Notes: a model not told the origin generated them from the sequence alone. A stretch of DNA of 58,378 bases from Candidatus Tidjanibacter faecipullorum (GCA_019116245.1 DXCC01000027.1:1-58378), one strand, 5' to 3'. Positions 1 through 9,044 are shown, counted from the stretch's first letter. A program made the numbers and translations.

Positions 1-53
1 GGAACGGGAACGGGAACGGAGAACGGGAACGGGAACGGGAACGGAGAACAGGA
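1..53. repeat. Hexanucleotide tandem repeat (GGAACG-type)
   Basis: The first 53 bases are almost entirely tandem copies of GGGAAC/GGAACG, with two copies changed to GGAGAAC. A second hexamer run of the AATGCC/AATACC type follows at about 79-108. Two plus-strand frames stay open through the repeat, but no recognisable protein is encoded, and a gene tail from outside the window cannot be excluded. The remainder up to the tRNA terminator is C-rich and shows nothing else recognisable. Confidence 0.75.
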
Positions 54-279
54 ATGGAGCCCCTGCGCCCAATGCCAATGTCAATGCCAATACCAATGCT
101 GAATCACCCGCATGGGTCGCACAAGCAAACAAGACACAACGCGGCCCGGCCGAGGCACCCAGCCCCTCCCTCGCTCGCCTGCCGCCCAGCACCTGCCGCG
201 ACATCTGCACTGCAGTACACACGGCGATCAGATTCCGCCCCCGAAGGGGTCTTCCGCCATTGGCCTGTCGACAACAAAA

Positions 280-311
280 AAGGCGGACAACTCTGATGAG
301 TTGTCCGCCTT
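280..311 (-). terminator. Terminator after tRNA-fMet
   Basis: A perfect 14-bp inverted repeat (280-293 and 298-311) with a 4-nt loop is followed on the minus strand by a run of T (complement of 275-280). It lies 4 bp beyond the 3' end of the tRNA and ends its transcript. Confidence 0.9.
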
Positions 312-314
312 GAG

Positions 315-387
315 TAGCGGGGGGAGGACTCGAACCTCCGACCTTTGGGTTATGAGCCCAACGAGCTGCCAACTGCTCCACCCCGCG
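315..387 (-). tRNA. Initiator tRNA-Met (CAU)
   Basis: The minus strand folds into a complete 73-nt cloverleaf with anticodon CAT. Initiator hallmarks are visible: three consecutive G-C pairs at the base of the anticodon stem (TTGGG/CCCAA), the A11-U24 pair in the D stem, and an unpaired first acceptor position. That mismatch is C1 against U72, where C1 against A72 is the usual bacterial form. The discriminator is A, and CCA is not encoded. A promoter lies upstream and a strong terminator immediately downstream, so it is a single-gene unit. Confidence 0.93.
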
Positions 388-458
388 ATGTATCGTTTAA
401 CCGCCGTAACGGTGATTTTTCATCGCCTGTCGCAACCGCTCTATCGGTTTTGACGGTG

Positions 459-466
459 CAAAGATA
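459..466 (-). promoter_or_regulatory. Bacteroidota -7 box for tRNA-fMet
   Basis: On the minus strand this reads TATCTTTG, a full match to TAnnTTTG, with a TTGC about 19 bp upstream as a possible -33 element. It lies about 70 bp before the tRNA 5' end. Confidence 0.65.
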
Positions 467-605
467 AGGACAAAATCCGGTTTTGCAACCTATTTTTTGA
501 TTTTTTCTTCACACCCTTCACGTTCACCGATTGCAATACGCAATATACCAACGCACTACATAGGGACTGTTATTCCTTCAAAAACAACACCCAACCGGCC
601 GCACG

Positions 606-2456
606 CTATCCGACCGCAGGTTGCTCACCGGCTGCAGGCCGTTCGGAAACAAGGCGTCCGGGAACTGCAGGCCGCAGATGCTCGGCCACCACCTGGGAGA
701 TGTCGGCCACCCGTACGGAGGCATTCCGCACGATCGCCTTCTTGCACAGCGGACAAGCCGTCACGATGGTCTGCGCCCCCGTCTGTTCCAGTTCAGCCGT
801 CATGGCCGCGCCGATCCGCACCTGCTGGCCGTCGTCGATCACCGTATTGGCCAGGCTGCTGCCGCAACAAAGCGCCTCGCGCCGGTTGTGCTCCGGATCG
901 GTCAGCCTGCCCGCCATGCGGATCAGTTCGCGGGGCGGCTCGTAAATGCCGCTGCCTCGCCCCAATTCACACGGATCGTGATAGGTGAACGACTCGCCGC
1001 CGCTGTCGATGGTCAGCCGTCCCGCACGCACCAGCCGCAGGATGTATTCGGTATGATGCAGCACTTCGATACCCTGCAGGTCGTAATCCTCCCGGAAAAC
1101 CTTCAGGCAGATCGGGCACGAGGTCACCAGCGTCGTGATGCCGTGCTTGACGAAGAGTGCCTTGTTGCTCTCCATCAGCCGACGGGCCGCCTGAATCTCG
1201 CCCGACAGCTTGAGCGGCCGTCCGCAGCAGGTACCGCCGTCGCGATCGGCCCACCACACCTCCTCGCCGGCCGCCTCGAAGATCCGTTCCATGGATTTCA
1301 ACGTGGCGGGCGTCAACAGGGTCATGCAGCCGGCAAAGTAACCGACCCGTCCCTGTCCCGACGAACGGTCTATGCCCTGCAGGTAGTCGAATCGTGTCAG
1401 GGCGGGCGCATCCTTCCGCTGCTGCCGGCTGTTGAGCCGGAGTGTATTGAGTTCGATGCCCACCGGACAGCGCGCCTCGCACAGGCCGCACATCAGGCAG
1501 TTGTCCGTCACTTCGTCGGTCAACTTGCCGTAGCGTCGGTCGCGCAGGAAGTAGACCGACTGCACGTTGCGGATATTCAGATCGCGCTGCAGCTGGCAGG
1601 GATCGATGCAGATGCCGCAACGGGAGCAGGCCTGTATCTGGAAATTGTCGAAACTCTTGGGCTGCGCCTCGCTGTGGATGCGGTAACGGCGCAGGAAGAT
1701 CAGCGGCACCTCGGTGAAGATGTGCATGTACCGCGAGAAGGGCATCGCCACGAAAAAGATGCCCAACGCAAACGAATAGAGCCACCATGCCGTCTCCGTC
1801 GCCACGTCAAGCACCTCAGGACTCATCCATGCCTCAAAGAGGCTGCCCAGCGATCCGGTCAGGAAGCCGCCGTTATGCTTGCCGGCCGCGGTCAGGCTCT
1901 CCGCCAGCAGACGCAGCGGGAAGATGCACCAGAGCGCCGACAGGGCCACACGGTCAATCAGCACATGCTTCGTCGTGCGCTTCATGCCCAGGGCCCGGGA
2001 GCGCATCCGCTTGAACCAGGCCAGCGCGACGCCCGACAGCACCATGAGCAGCAGCAGGTCCATCACGAAGGCAAAGGGATTCCAGCCCCCCGTATGGTTC
2101 GCGGGATCGAAATAACGGAAGAAGACGTGGGCATGCAGGGGCGTGCCGCCGCCCAGCACGTAGGCAGCCTCAATCCACCCCACGACAATCAGCAGGAACC
2201 ATCCGAAGGCCAGGCTCATATGCATGTAGCCGAGCAGCGGATTGACCCGGAAGATCCGGCGGTGCAGCAGCGACTCGCTGATCACCTCGCCGATCGCCTT
2301 GAGTGTCGCTCCGGAGAAGATGCCGCAGCCGATGGCACGCTTGTCCCGGCCGGGCAACATCCACAGCCAGCGTCCCCACTTCCAGACGATCACCACAAAC
2401 ATGAAGATCGTCCCGACGAGGAACGGAATGACAAAATGGTCGTAATAATACATCAT
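606..2456 (-). CDS. Membrane HdrE-HdrC-HdrB fusion (DsrMK-like)
   Basis: Predicted membrane-bound iron-sulfur electron-transfer subunit, 616 aa. Residues 1-260 carry about five membrane segments (roughly 8-28, 76-100, 126-147, 165-185, 221-242) with His79 and His244 placed as in NarI/DsrM-type cytochrome b subunits, so heme b is likely. Two 4Fe-4S motifs follow (C277/280/283/287 and C320/323/326/330). Two complete cysteine-rich CCG domains, each ending in a CPxC, fill the C-terminal half as in HdrD/DsrK. It is the last gene of the five-gene Hdr-like operon, 15 bp after the small HdrC. It probably exchanges electrons between the quinone pool and the soluble Hdr subunits. The direction and partner are unknown. 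Confidence 0.85.
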   Translation of the reverse strand: MMYYYDHFVIPFLVGTIFMFVVIVWKWGRWLWMLPGRDKRAIGCGIFSGATLKAIGEVISESLLHRRIFRVNPLLGYMHMSLAFGWFLLIVVGWIEAAYVLGGGTPLHAHVFFRYFDPANHTGGWNPFAFVMDLLLLMVLSGVALAWFKRMRSRALGMKRTTKHVLIDRVALSALWCIFPLRLLAESLTAAGKHNGGFLTGSLGSLFEAWMSPEVLDVATETAWWLYSFALGIFFVAMPFSRYMHIFTEVPLIFLRRYRIHSEAQPKSFDNFQIQACSRCGICIDPCQLQRDLNIRNVQSVYFLRDRRYGKLTDEVTDNCLMCGLCEARCPVGIELNTLRLNSRQQRKDAPALTRFDYLQGIDRSSGQGRVGYFAGCMTLLTPATLKSMERIFEAAGEEVWWADRDGGTCCGRPLKLSGEIQAARRLMESNKALFVKHGITTLVTSCPICLKVFREDYDLQGIEVLHHTEYILRLVRAGRLTIDSGGESFTYHDPCELGRGSGIYEPPRELIRMAGRLTDPEHNRREALCCGSSLANTVIDDGQQVRIGAAMTAELEQTGAQTIVTACPLCKKAIVRNASVRVADISQVVAEHLRPAVPGRLVSERPAAGEQPAVG

Positions 2457-2471
2457 GGTTTTCTCCTCCCG

Positions 2472-2801
2472 TCAATAATCGCAGAGCGTTTGTCTGATTT
2501 TGAGTGCCACCGCACGCGTATTGATGCCGCGGGGGCAGACCAGCCGACACTTGCCGCAGAGCATGCACTTCTGGAGCTGTTCGTACACCTCGCGATACTC
2601 GCCGCGACGCACCAGCGTATGCATCCGGCGGAAATTGAACGCCGTGAGGTTGCCGGCCGTACAGGTAGCCGTACAACTGCCGCAGGCGATGCAGCTCCAC
2701 AACTCCGGCACCTCGCGCAGGATGCGCTCGGCCGGCACCAGATCGTTCGTGTCGAGATTGACGGCACGCGGCTGGGAAATGGAAAAACCGAACTGAGGCA
2801 T
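2472..2801 (-). CDS. Small HdrC-like 4Fe-4S protein
   Basis: A 109-aa soluble protein with two classical 4Fe-4S motifs (C37/40/43/47 and C79/82/85/89), spaced as in HdrC and the N-terminal part of GlpC or LutA-like proteins. It has no membrane segment or signal peptide. It starts 5 bp after the HdrA-like gene and ends 15 bp before the membrane fusion, so it very likely wires HdrA to the membrane subunit. It is shorter than methanogen HdrC (about 185 aa), with little beyond the ferredoxin fold. Confidence 0.88.
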   Translation of the reverse strand: MPQFGFSISQPRAVNLDTNDLVPAERILREVPELWSCIACGSCTATCTAGNLTAFNFRRMHTLVRRGEYREVYEQLQKCMLCGKCRLVCPRGINTRAVALKIRQTLCDY

Positions 2802-2806
2802 AGCGT

Positions 2807-3823
2807 TTACAGATTAAGATAGGCAGCCACCCGCTCGGCGGCGGCCATGCCCTCGTTCAGACTTTCGCCGATATTCTTGGGGGCCGTCACCGCACCGGCA
2901 TAGAACACGCCCTCCCGTTCGGAGGCCACGTTGCCGAGGAACGAATCGCGCGGCTGCATGAAACCGTTGGGGGCCACCGTCAGTCCGCCGCTGCGGGCGA
3001 ACGCACCGTTGGAAGCGCCCCCCTTCATGCCCACGATCAGCACCAGCATATCCACCGTCATGCGCAGCGGGCGGCCGATGAGCGTATCTTCGGCCTTGAT
3101 CTGCACGCGGCCGTCGATGGTCTGACTCGCCTCGGAGATGCGGCCGCGGATGAAATTGATATGGTAGTCGAGTTGCGCGCGGCGGTAAAGCTCCTCATAG
3201 CCCGGGCCGAACATACGGATATCCATATAAAAGTTGAGCACCTCGGCCGCCGGGAAAAGCTCCTTCATCTCGATCGCCTGCTTGACGCCCGTGATGCAGC
3301 ACACCTTGGAACAGTGGTGCGCCCCGACCTTCTCGTCGCGCGAACCGACGCAGTGCAGAAAGGCGATCCGGCGCGGCTCCCGGCCCTGGGCCGTCCGCAC
3401 ACACCCTTCGTTCAGCATCCGCTCGATATCGACCGTCGTGAAGACGTTGTCATAGATACCGTAGCCGTACTCCTCCTTGATGCGGGCATTGAAGACCTCA
3501 AAGCCCGAGCAGACCACCGTCGCCGCACCGTCGAGCCGCTCGCCGCCGTTCAGCACGACTCCCGTCGGTGTCACCTCCTCGACCGTCCGGCCCGTACGCA
3601 CCTCGATACCTGCCTCGGCCACCCGGCTCCGCAGGGGCTCCAGCACCTCCCCGGCCGGGGTGAAAGTCGGGAAGAGTTTGTGCCAGCCGGCAATCTTGCC
3701 GCCGAGCCGGTCTTCACGCTCCACGATGACGGGCTCCGCACCGCGGGCGCGCAGCGACAGGGCGGCCTGCATGCCGGCCACGCCGCCGCCTACGATGATG
3801 ACCCGTTTATCTCTTTTTTCCAT
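2807..3823 (-). CDS. HdrA-like flavoprotein
   Basis: A 338-aa FAD-dependent oxidoreductase of the HdrA family. The dinucleotide fold is clear (VGGGVAGMQAA at 11-21 with an acidic residue at the end of strand 2). A four-cysteine 4Fe-4S insertion follows (C158, C171, C175, C176), typical of HdrA. It lacks the N-terminal and C-terminal ferredoxin extensions of methanogen HdrA (about 650 aa), so it is the short form, as in sulfur-oxidiser sHdrA. Its place between HdrB and HdrC genes supports a role as the flavin hub of the complex. Whether it bifurcates electrons cannot be told from the sequence. Confidence 0.87.
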   Translation of the reverse strand: MEKRDKRVIIVGGGVAGMQAALSLRARGAEPVIVEREDRLGGKIAGWHKLFPTFTPAGEVLEPLRSRVAEAGIEVRTGRTVEEVTPTGVVLNGGERLDGAATVVCSGFEVFNARIKEEYGYGIYDNVFTTVDIERMLNEGCVRTAQGREPRRIAFLHCVGSRDEKVGAHHCSKVCCITGVKQAIEMKELFPAAEVLNFYMDIRMFGPGYEELYRRAQLDYHINFIRGRISEASQTIDGRVQIKAEDTLIGRPLRMTVDMLVLIVGMKGGASNGAFARSGGLTVAPNGFMQPRDSFLGNVASEREGVFYAGAVTAPKNIGESLNEGMAAAERVAAYLNL

Positions 3824-3850
3824 AGTTTGTTCTCTTTTCGAATGCGGGAG

Positions 3851-4912
3851 CTACTCCACCCCCATATTGACAGCCGCCGGTTCGGGCCGGCCGATATAAC
3901 GTCCGTTGGGCATCAGATACTTGGCTGCCGGATCGTACTCCACGCCCAGCTTGTCGAGCAGCGGTTCTACATCGACCTGGTGCATCTGCAGCCCCAGATC
4001 CCAGGGATCGTACCCCAGCACCAGTCCGGCCAGCTCCTCGTAGGTCAGCACGGGGATGCCCTTGCCGTCCTGTCCGTAGGTCGTGCCCTCGATCTCGGCA
4101 ATCGTATATTGCCACTTGTCCAGGAACATGCCGCAGCCCGGACAGTTGGTCAGGATAAAATCGGGCTTGTAGAGGGCCATCGACTCCAGCTTCTTCTGCG
4201 AATTGGCAATCGAATAGCCGCGGTTGGCCTGCACCAGGTAGTTGCGGAAACCGAATCCGCAGCAATGCCGCCGCTCCGGATAATCGACCACCTGACCGCC
4301 CCAGGCCTCGATCATGCCTGCCAGCACATAGGGAAACTCCACCCCGCCGATGCCCTCCTTGGGGAAGATCTTGGCGTAGTGGCAGCCGATGTGCTCCACG
4401 CCGCGCAACGGTTCGCCCGTACGGTGATCGACGAGCAGATGCTTGGCCCGCTGACGAATGGCGTCGCGGTGGTGGAAGATGATGTCCGACGTGTGGGCGA
4501 GGTTCCTGGGTTTGTAGAACTCGCGGCCCGTCGCCTTGTAGAGGTGTTCGCGGATACGCTCCTCCACCTCGGGAAACTCGCGCCAGGTCTCCAGCACCTC
4601 GGTGTAGATGCCGAACGAGGTGATGCACGACACGGCCGCATTCTCGTAACCGGCCTCCTTCATGAGGGCAAACTGCCGCGCCACAACGGTCATGATCGTA
4701 TCGTGCAGCACGACGTCGGAGTGGTATCCGATGCCCGTACACGAGGTGTGGGCCGGGTCGTCGTACAGGTTGCGTCCCAGCTCCTCGCGCAGAATCCGCA
4801 CGAAGGCCCTTTCCGATCCGGGGAAAAAGTTCTGCCGGATGCAGCTGCGCAGATAGTAGTAGTTGTCGTCGGCAACCTCTTTCTGATATTCCTGCCAGGT
4901 ATTGCGTTTCAT
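3851..4912 (-). CDS. HdrB-like protein with CCG domain
   Basis: A 353-aa cysteine-rich protein of the heterodisulfide reductase B family. The C-terminal CCG motif is intact: C177, C217-C218, then C257xxC260, with spacings that fit the CX(31-39)CCX(35-39)CxxC pattern that binds a noncubane 4Fe-4S cluster in HdrB. The N-terminal half has scattered cysteines (24, 58, 96) in degenerate form. ATG at 4912 is chosen because the family N-terminus begins there; the upstream extension is arginine-rich and reads like noise. It starts 31 bp after the first HdrC-like gene. Substrate unknown. Confidence 0.85.
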   Translation of the reverse strand: MKRNTWQEYQKEVADDNYYYLRSCIRQNFFPGSERAFVRILREELGRNLYDDPAHTSCTGIGYHSDVVLHDTIMTVVARQFALMKEAGYENAAVSCITSFGIYTEVLETWREFPEVEERIREHLYKATGREFYKPRNLAHTSDIIFHHRDAIRQRAKHLLVDHRTGEPLRGVEHIGCHYAKIFPKEGIGGVEFPYVLAGMIEAWGGQVVDYPERRHCCGFGFRNYLVQANRGYSIANSQKKLESMALYKPDFILTNCPGCGMFLDKWQYTIAEIEGTTYGQDGKGIPVLTYEELAGLVLGYDPWDLGLQMHQVDVEPLLDKLGVEYDPAAKYLMPNGRYIGRPEPAAVNMGVE

Positions 4913-4943
4913 ACTTGTTGCTTGTCTGGTGAAGCGGCCGCCG

Positions 4944-5639
4944 TCAATGGTGCGTGTCGCTGTTGGTCGTATAGGTATACATGACGTACTCGTCATTGGC
5001 ACCGTCGAAACCCAGTTCGCGGGCCTTGCGGTCGGAGCACTCCTCAATCCGGTCGAAGAAGGCCGCCCCGCCCGTCTCCTCGAAGATGCTGCGGATCTCG
5101 GCCATCGCATCGTCACTAATGCGGCGCAGCGCACCGGGCCCCTCCTCCATGTAGTGGGGATTGAACCGGCCGTAGACCTCCTTGTCGTTGTCGTAGATCC
5201 AGCGCCACACGGGCCCCTGCTCCTGGTGCAGATCGGGATTGATGAGGCGCGGCGTGAGGCAGTAGCCCGTGCGCAGGATGTTGTCGCCCACGGTCCGCTT
5301 CAGGGCAATCTGCTGCCGCCCCTTCTCGGACTCCACGAAGAAGCCCAGCTTCTGCGACAGCGTGCGCAGCGCCTGGATCACATACCCCGGCGTATTGCCG
5401 CGCGGGCAACGCGGACGGCACGACATGCACTCACCGCAGTACCAGATCGTTTCGCTGCGGAGCAGGCGTTCGATGGCGTCGTCGTCCTGCGTCTGCACGG
5501 TGCTGACGATCTGCCGCGGATCGTAATTATAGAATTCGGCTGCCGGACAGACGGCCGTGCAGACACCGCAGTTCATGCACGCCTTCATGCCTTCGCGCAT
5601 GCGAATGTCCTCCATCAGCATATCGTAATATTTTCCCAT
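4944..5639 (-). CDS. HdrC-like dicluster ferredoxin, first gene of operon
   Basis: A 231-aa soluble protein with two 4Fe-4S motifs at C21/24/27/31 and C68/71/74/78, followed by a helical C-terminal part of about 140 residues without further cysteine motifs. The overall plan matches the longer HdrC proteins that pair with HdrB. ATG at 5639 is preferred over an upstream ATG at 5678 because the family begins just before the first cluster motif. It is the first gene of the Hdr-like operon, behind a consensus -7 box. Confidence 0.85.
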   Translation of the reverse strand: MGKYYDMLMEDIRMREGMKACMNCGVCTAVCPAAEFYNYDPRQIVSTVQTQDDDAIERLLRSETIWYCGECMSCRPRCPRGNTPGYVIQALRTLSQKLGFFVESEKGRQQIALKRTVGDNILRTGYCLTPRLINPDLHQEQGPVWRWIYDNDKEVYGRFNPHYMEEGPGALRRISDDAMAEIRSIFEETGGAAFFDRIEECSDRKARELGFDGANDEYVMYTYTTNSDTHH

Positions 5640-5691
5640 CTCGTTTTCAGCAAAAAAACGGCCTGCCGAAACAGGCATAAAACAGACGAAA

Positions 5692-5699
5692 CAAAATTA
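5692..5699 (-). promoter_or_regulatory. -7 box of the Hdr-like operon
   Basis: The minus strand reads TAATTTTG, matching TAnnTTTG, 53 bp before the start of the first gene. A small hairpin (GCCTG/CAGGC, 5661-5676) lies in the leader. Confidence 0.55.
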
Positions 5700-5771
5700 C
5701 CCCATACCGTGCAACCGGAAGGCGGTGCTAACACTTATTTTCGCTAAGTATAAATACCTACTGCTCCAAAA

Positions 5772-5811
5772 CCGTGCGGGGGGCGGACCTTTCCGGTTCG
5801 CCCCCGCACGG
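5772..5811 (-). terminator. Terminator of the thyA-folA operon
   Basis: An 11-bp GC-rich inverted repeat (5772-5782 and 5801-5811) followed by TTTT on the minus strand, placed 18 bp beyond the folA stop. Confidence 0.85.
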
Positions 5812-5828
5812 GTGGTTCGGCAGCTGCC

Positions 5829-6314
5829 TTACCGCAGCCGCTCCCAGTCGGTATATTCAAAGGGATAGGGAAACTTCTCGCCCCGCTCGTGATACGCACA
5901 CGCCGTGCGGCACCACTGCGTCCGGTCCCATGCGGGGAAACGGGTGTCGCCCTCGTAGTCGTGCATCACGGTGGTCAGATACAGCCGGTCGGCCAGCGGC
6001 ATGGCCTGCGCATAGATCTGCCCGCCGCCGATGATGAACACCTCCTCCTCGACGGGGAAGCGTGCGAGCGCCTCCTCGAGCGAAGCGGCCACCTCGACCC
6101 CTTCGGGGGCATAGTCCTTCCGGCGCGAGATGACGACATTGCGCCGGTTGGGGAGCGGCCGGCCGAGCGACTCGAACGTCTTGCGTCCCATCACGACGGC
6201 ATGACCGCCCGTGAGCTGCTTGAAACGTTTCAGATCTTCGGAGATATGCCACAGCAGCGCGTTACCGCCGCCGATAATGCCGTTCTGTGCAACGGCCACG
6301 ATCACGGAAATCAT
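5829..6314 (-). CDS. folA: Dihydrofolate reductase
   Basis: A 161-aa DHFR, which reduces dihydrofolate to tetrahydrofolate with NADPH. The N-terminus has the family pattern through W22 and the catalytic acid D27 ([12 protein letters not shown]), followed by [15 protein letters not shown] and the C-terminal FIIGGGQIY motif. Start at 6314 is decided by an ATGA overlap with the thyA stop, implying translational coupling. It regenerates the folate oxidised by ThyA. Confidence 0.96.
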   Translation of the reverse strand: MISVIVAVAQNGIIGGGNALLWHISEDLKRFKQLTGGHAVVMGRKTFESLGRPLPNRRNVVISRRKDYAPEGVEVAASLEEALARFPVEEEVFIIGGGQIYAQAMPLADRLYLTTVMHDYEGDTRFPAWDRTQWCRTACAYHERGEKFPYPFEYTDWERLR

Positions 6315-7105
6315 ACGGCAATGGGGGCTTTGATCGAAGGCCACGGATCGTACCCTTCGAGGGTGAAATCTTCATAACGGAATCCGAAGATCGAATCGAC
6401 CGCCGGATTGAGCTTCATCACGGGCAGGGCACGCGGCGTGCGCGAGAGCTGTTCGTGCACCTGATCGAAATGGTTGAGATAGATGTGGGCGTCGCCGAGG
6501 GTGTGGACAAAATCGCCGGGCTTCAGCCCGCACACCTGCGCCATCATCATCGTGAGCAGCGCATAGGAGGCGATGTTGAAGGGTACGCCGAGGAATACAT
6601 CCGCACTGCGCTGGTAGAGCTGGCAGGAGAGCCGCCCCTCGGCCACGTAAAACTGGAACAGCGCGTGGCAGGGCGGCAGGGCCATGCGGTCGATGTCGGC
6701 CACGTTCCAGGCGCTGACGATGTGGCGGCGCGAGTCGGGGTTGTGCTTCAACGACTCCACCACGGCCGCAATCTGGTCGATATGCCGGCCGTCGGGTGCC
6801 GCCCAACTGCGCCACTGGTAGCCGTAGATGGGGCCCAGTTCACCGTCGGGCGAAGCCCACTCGTCCCAGATGGTCACCTTGTTGTCGTGCAGGTACTTGA
6901 TGTTCGTGTCGCCTGCCAGAAACCACAGCAGCTCGTGAATGATGGAGCGCAGGTGGAGTTTCTTGGTGGTCAACAGCGGGAATCCTTCGTTCAGATCGAA
7001 ACGCATCTGATAACCGAAGATGCTCTTGGTGCCCGTTCCCGTGCGGTCGCTCTTCACGGCACCGTCGGCCATGATCTTGCGCAACAGATCGAGATATTGT
7101 TTCAT
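6311..7105 (-). CDS. thyA: Thymidylate synthase
   Basis: A 264-aa protein, the same length as E. coli ThyA. It makes dTMP from dUMP with methylene-tetrahydrofolate. Visible are R21 in DRTGTGT, the catalytic cysteine C146 in [10 protein letters not shown], and [13 protein letters not shown] for dUMP binding. It follows the acetyltransferase gene by 23 bp and overlaps folA by 4 bp, so it is probably co-transcribed with the M16 genes upstream. No clear promoter lies directly before it. Confidence 0.97.
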   Translation of the reverse strand: MKQYLDLLRKIMADGAVKSDRTGTGTKSIFGYQMRFDLNEGFPLLTTKKLHLRSIIHELLWFLAGDTNIKYLHDNKVTIWDEWASPDGELGPIYGYQWRSWAAPDGRHIDQIAAVVESLKHNPDSRRHIVSAWNVADIDRMALPPCHALFQFYVAEGRLSCQLYQRSADVFLGVPFNIASYALLTMMMAQVCGLKPGDFVHTLGDAHIYLNHFDQVHEQLSRTPRALPVMKLNPAVDSIFGFRYEDFTLEGYDPWPSIKAPIAV

Positions 7106-7128
7106 ACGTTAAGTTTTTTCCTCACTAT

Positions 7129-7743
7129 TTATATAAGGTCTGCCCTGGAATCCTCCGGTCCGATCTTCCGCACGGGCCGCGCCGGATTGCCGTAGACCAG
7201 CCAGTCGGCCGGAATATCCTTCGTAACGACGCTTCCGGCTCCGATCACGGCACCGTCGCCGATCGTCACCCCGTCCAGCACGCATACCCCCGCCGCGATC
7301 CACACGTCGTTGCCGATGCGGATGCCCCGGGCATACTCCGACATGGAAACATGACCGTCGGGATAGGTCAGCCGCGTCCGCTCGGCGGCGATCAGCGGAT
7401 GGTTGGTGGCCAGCAGGCTCACATTCGGGCCGATCATCACATGGTCGCCGATGTCGATGCGTCCGTCGTCCATCACCAGCAGGTTGAAGTTGGCAAAGAA
7501 ATGCCTCCCGATGAACGTATGGACACCGTAATTAAACTGTATGGGGCCCTGCATATAACCGTTTTCGCCGATGGCGCCCAGCAGACTCCGCACGATCTCC
7601 GTCCGCTGCGGATCGAACTCGTCCATCGCATTGTAACGGCGGCACGCCTCGTGCGCACGGTGCTTGATGGTTTTCAACTCCTCACACCGCGCATCGAAGA
7701 GCCGGCCGGCAAAGATCCGTTGTTCCTCGCTCGCCATACTCAC
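7129..7743 (-). CDS. Sugar O-acetyltransferase, Maa/LacA/NodL type
   Basis: A 204-aa left-handed beta-helix acetyltransferase. The N-terminal helical cap (about 1-60) is followed by hexapeptide repeats, the catalytic His in a TNHPL context, and the C-terminal loop with VVTKDIPAD and [11 protein letters not shown]. It transfers acetyl from acetyl-CoA to a sugar or similar acceptor, which is not predictable here. The GTG at 7743 overlaps the stop of the preceding M16 gene (GTGA); an ATG at 7737 is the alternative. A second family member lies at 49029-49601. Confidence 0.9.
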   Translation of the reverse strand: MSMASEEQRIFAGRLFDARCEELKTIKHRAHEACRRYNAMDEFDPQRTEIVRSLLGAIGENGYMQGPIQFNYGVHTFIGRHFFANFNLLVMDDGRIDIGDHVMIGPNVSLLATNHPLIAAERTRLTYPDGHVSMSEYARGIRIGNDVWIAAGVCVLDGVTIGDGAVIGAGSVVTKDIPADWLVYGNPARPVRKIGPEDSRADLI

Positions 7744-9044
7744 GCCTGCTGCTCGCCGCGGGCAGGCCCCACGACGACGGTGGTCAGTTGTTCGGGAACG
7801 AGGTACCGCTGCGCCAGCTCCCGGATCCGCCCGGGTGTCACGGCCCGCACCTGTTCCATGTATCCGGCCGTATAGCCGTTGTCAAAGCCGTTCTGGATAT
7901 TCTCGATCGTCACGTCGGCAATGCCGAAGGGGCCGTCGAGAGTACGCATCACCTCGCCTGCCATGATGTTGCGCACCATGCCCAGTTCCGTCTCGGGCAC
8001 CAGTTCGCCGCGCAGGCGGTCGATCTCAGCCATCATCTGCGCCAATGCCTCGTCCGTGACGGGCGCCCCCACCTCGGTGGCCGCCGCGAAGTAACCGCTC
8101 CGGTCGAAATTGACCATGGCCGCATAGGCGCCGTAGGTGTAGCCGTGCTCCTCGCGCAGGTTCTGCACCAGCCGCGAACCGAAATAACCGCCCAGCACGG
8201 TCGCCACCACCTGCATGCCCACATAATCGGGATGGGAGCGCGGAAAGAGGGTCCGCCCCACCCGCAGGGCCGACTGCACGGCCCCCTCCACCGACCGTTC
8301 GGCACGGGACACCGCCACCGGTTCGGGAAAGGCGGGACGTTCGGTCTCCCCGCCCGTAGCCATCTCGCCGAGAAAAGCCTCCAGCGACCGGATGCGCTCC
8401 CCCGCCACGTCACCGCTCGCCACGACGAAACAGTTGTCCGCCGTGTAGTGGTTGCGGAAGAAGTCCGCCACATCCTCGCGCCGCAGCGCATCGTAGAGCG
8501 AGGCATCCGACGAAACGCCGTAGGGATGCTGCGCCCCGTAGATCGAACGGGCAAAAAGTTCGCGCGCCATGAAATCGACCTTGGTCCGGTTGACCAGCAG
8601 CGCCTGGCGGCTCTTGGCACAATAGACGCCCAGCTCCTCCTCCGGAAACCGGGGCTCGATCAGGATCTCGCGCGCAATCGCCAGCGTGCGGTCAAAATAT
8701 TTGGACAGACAGACGAAGGTCACCACGCTCCAGTCGCGGTCGAGCGACACGTCGAAATAGGAGCCGTAGTAGTCGAGCTGTTCGGCGATCTGTAGCGACG
8801 TCATGCGACGGCTTCCCTCGGCCAGGTTGTTGACCGTAGCCGATGCACAGAAGGGCACGCGCTGCCACGAACTGCCGGCGCGGAAGACGAAGCTGACCCG
8901 CACCACGCCATATTCGGGTGCCGGCAGCGTGTAAACGGAGACGCCGCCTGCCGTCAGGTGCCTCTCGGCCATCGGCACGGCAATACGTTCGGGAATCCGC
9001 ACGGCCGGACGCGGCCGGCAGCCGGAAAGGGAATCACGCTTCAT
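7740..9044 (-). CDS. M16 peptidase, non-catalytic partner
   Basis: A 434-aa M16 (pitrilysin) family protein. The zinc motif HxxEH is absent: the corresponding region reads NNLAEGSRR. The C-terminal M16 domain is well kept ([16 protein letters not shown], then the [17 protein letters not shown] region that carries the R/Y pair of this family). In such pairs the inactive subunit helps bind substrate. ATG at 9044 lies inside the end of the catalytic gene (11-bp overlap), which argues for a heterodimer made from one mRNA. No signal peptide is evident, so the likely place is the cytoplasm. Confidence 0.88.
   Translation of the reverse strand: MKRDSLSGCRPRPAVRIPERIAVPMAERHLTAGGVSVYTLPAPEYGVVRVSFVFRAGSSWQRVPFCASATVNNLAEGSRRMTSLQIAEQLDYYGSYFDVSLDRDWSVVTFVCLSKYFDRTLAIAREILIEPRFPEEELGVYCAKSRQALLVNRTKVDFMARELFARSIYGAQHPYGVSSDASLYDALRREDVADFFRNHYTADNCFVVASGDVAGERIRSLEAFLGEMATGGETERPAFPEPVAVSRAERSVEGAVQSALRVGRTLFPRSHPDYVGMQVVATVLGGYFGSRLVQNLREEHGYTYGAYAAMVNFDRSGYFAAATEVGAPVTDEALAQMMAEIDRLRGELVPETELGMVRNIMAGEVMRTLDGPFGIADVTIENIQNGFDNGYTAGYMEQVRAVTPGRIRELAQRYLVPEQLTTVVVGPARGEQQA

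Noticed and set aside
1-53. CRISPR-like repeat
   Set aside because: The repeats are hexamers without spacers, and no cas gene is seen in the window.
54-453. Small open frames over the repeat and the tRNA
   Set aside because: They cross the terminator and tRNA-fMet and have repeat-derived Met/Pro composition without a family match.
606-5639. Lactate utilisation (LutABC) or glycolate oxidase operon
   Set aside because: CCG-domain proteins resemble LutA and GlpC, but the HdrA-type flavoprotein with its four-cysteine insertion and the lack of LutB and LutC argue for an Hdr-like complex.
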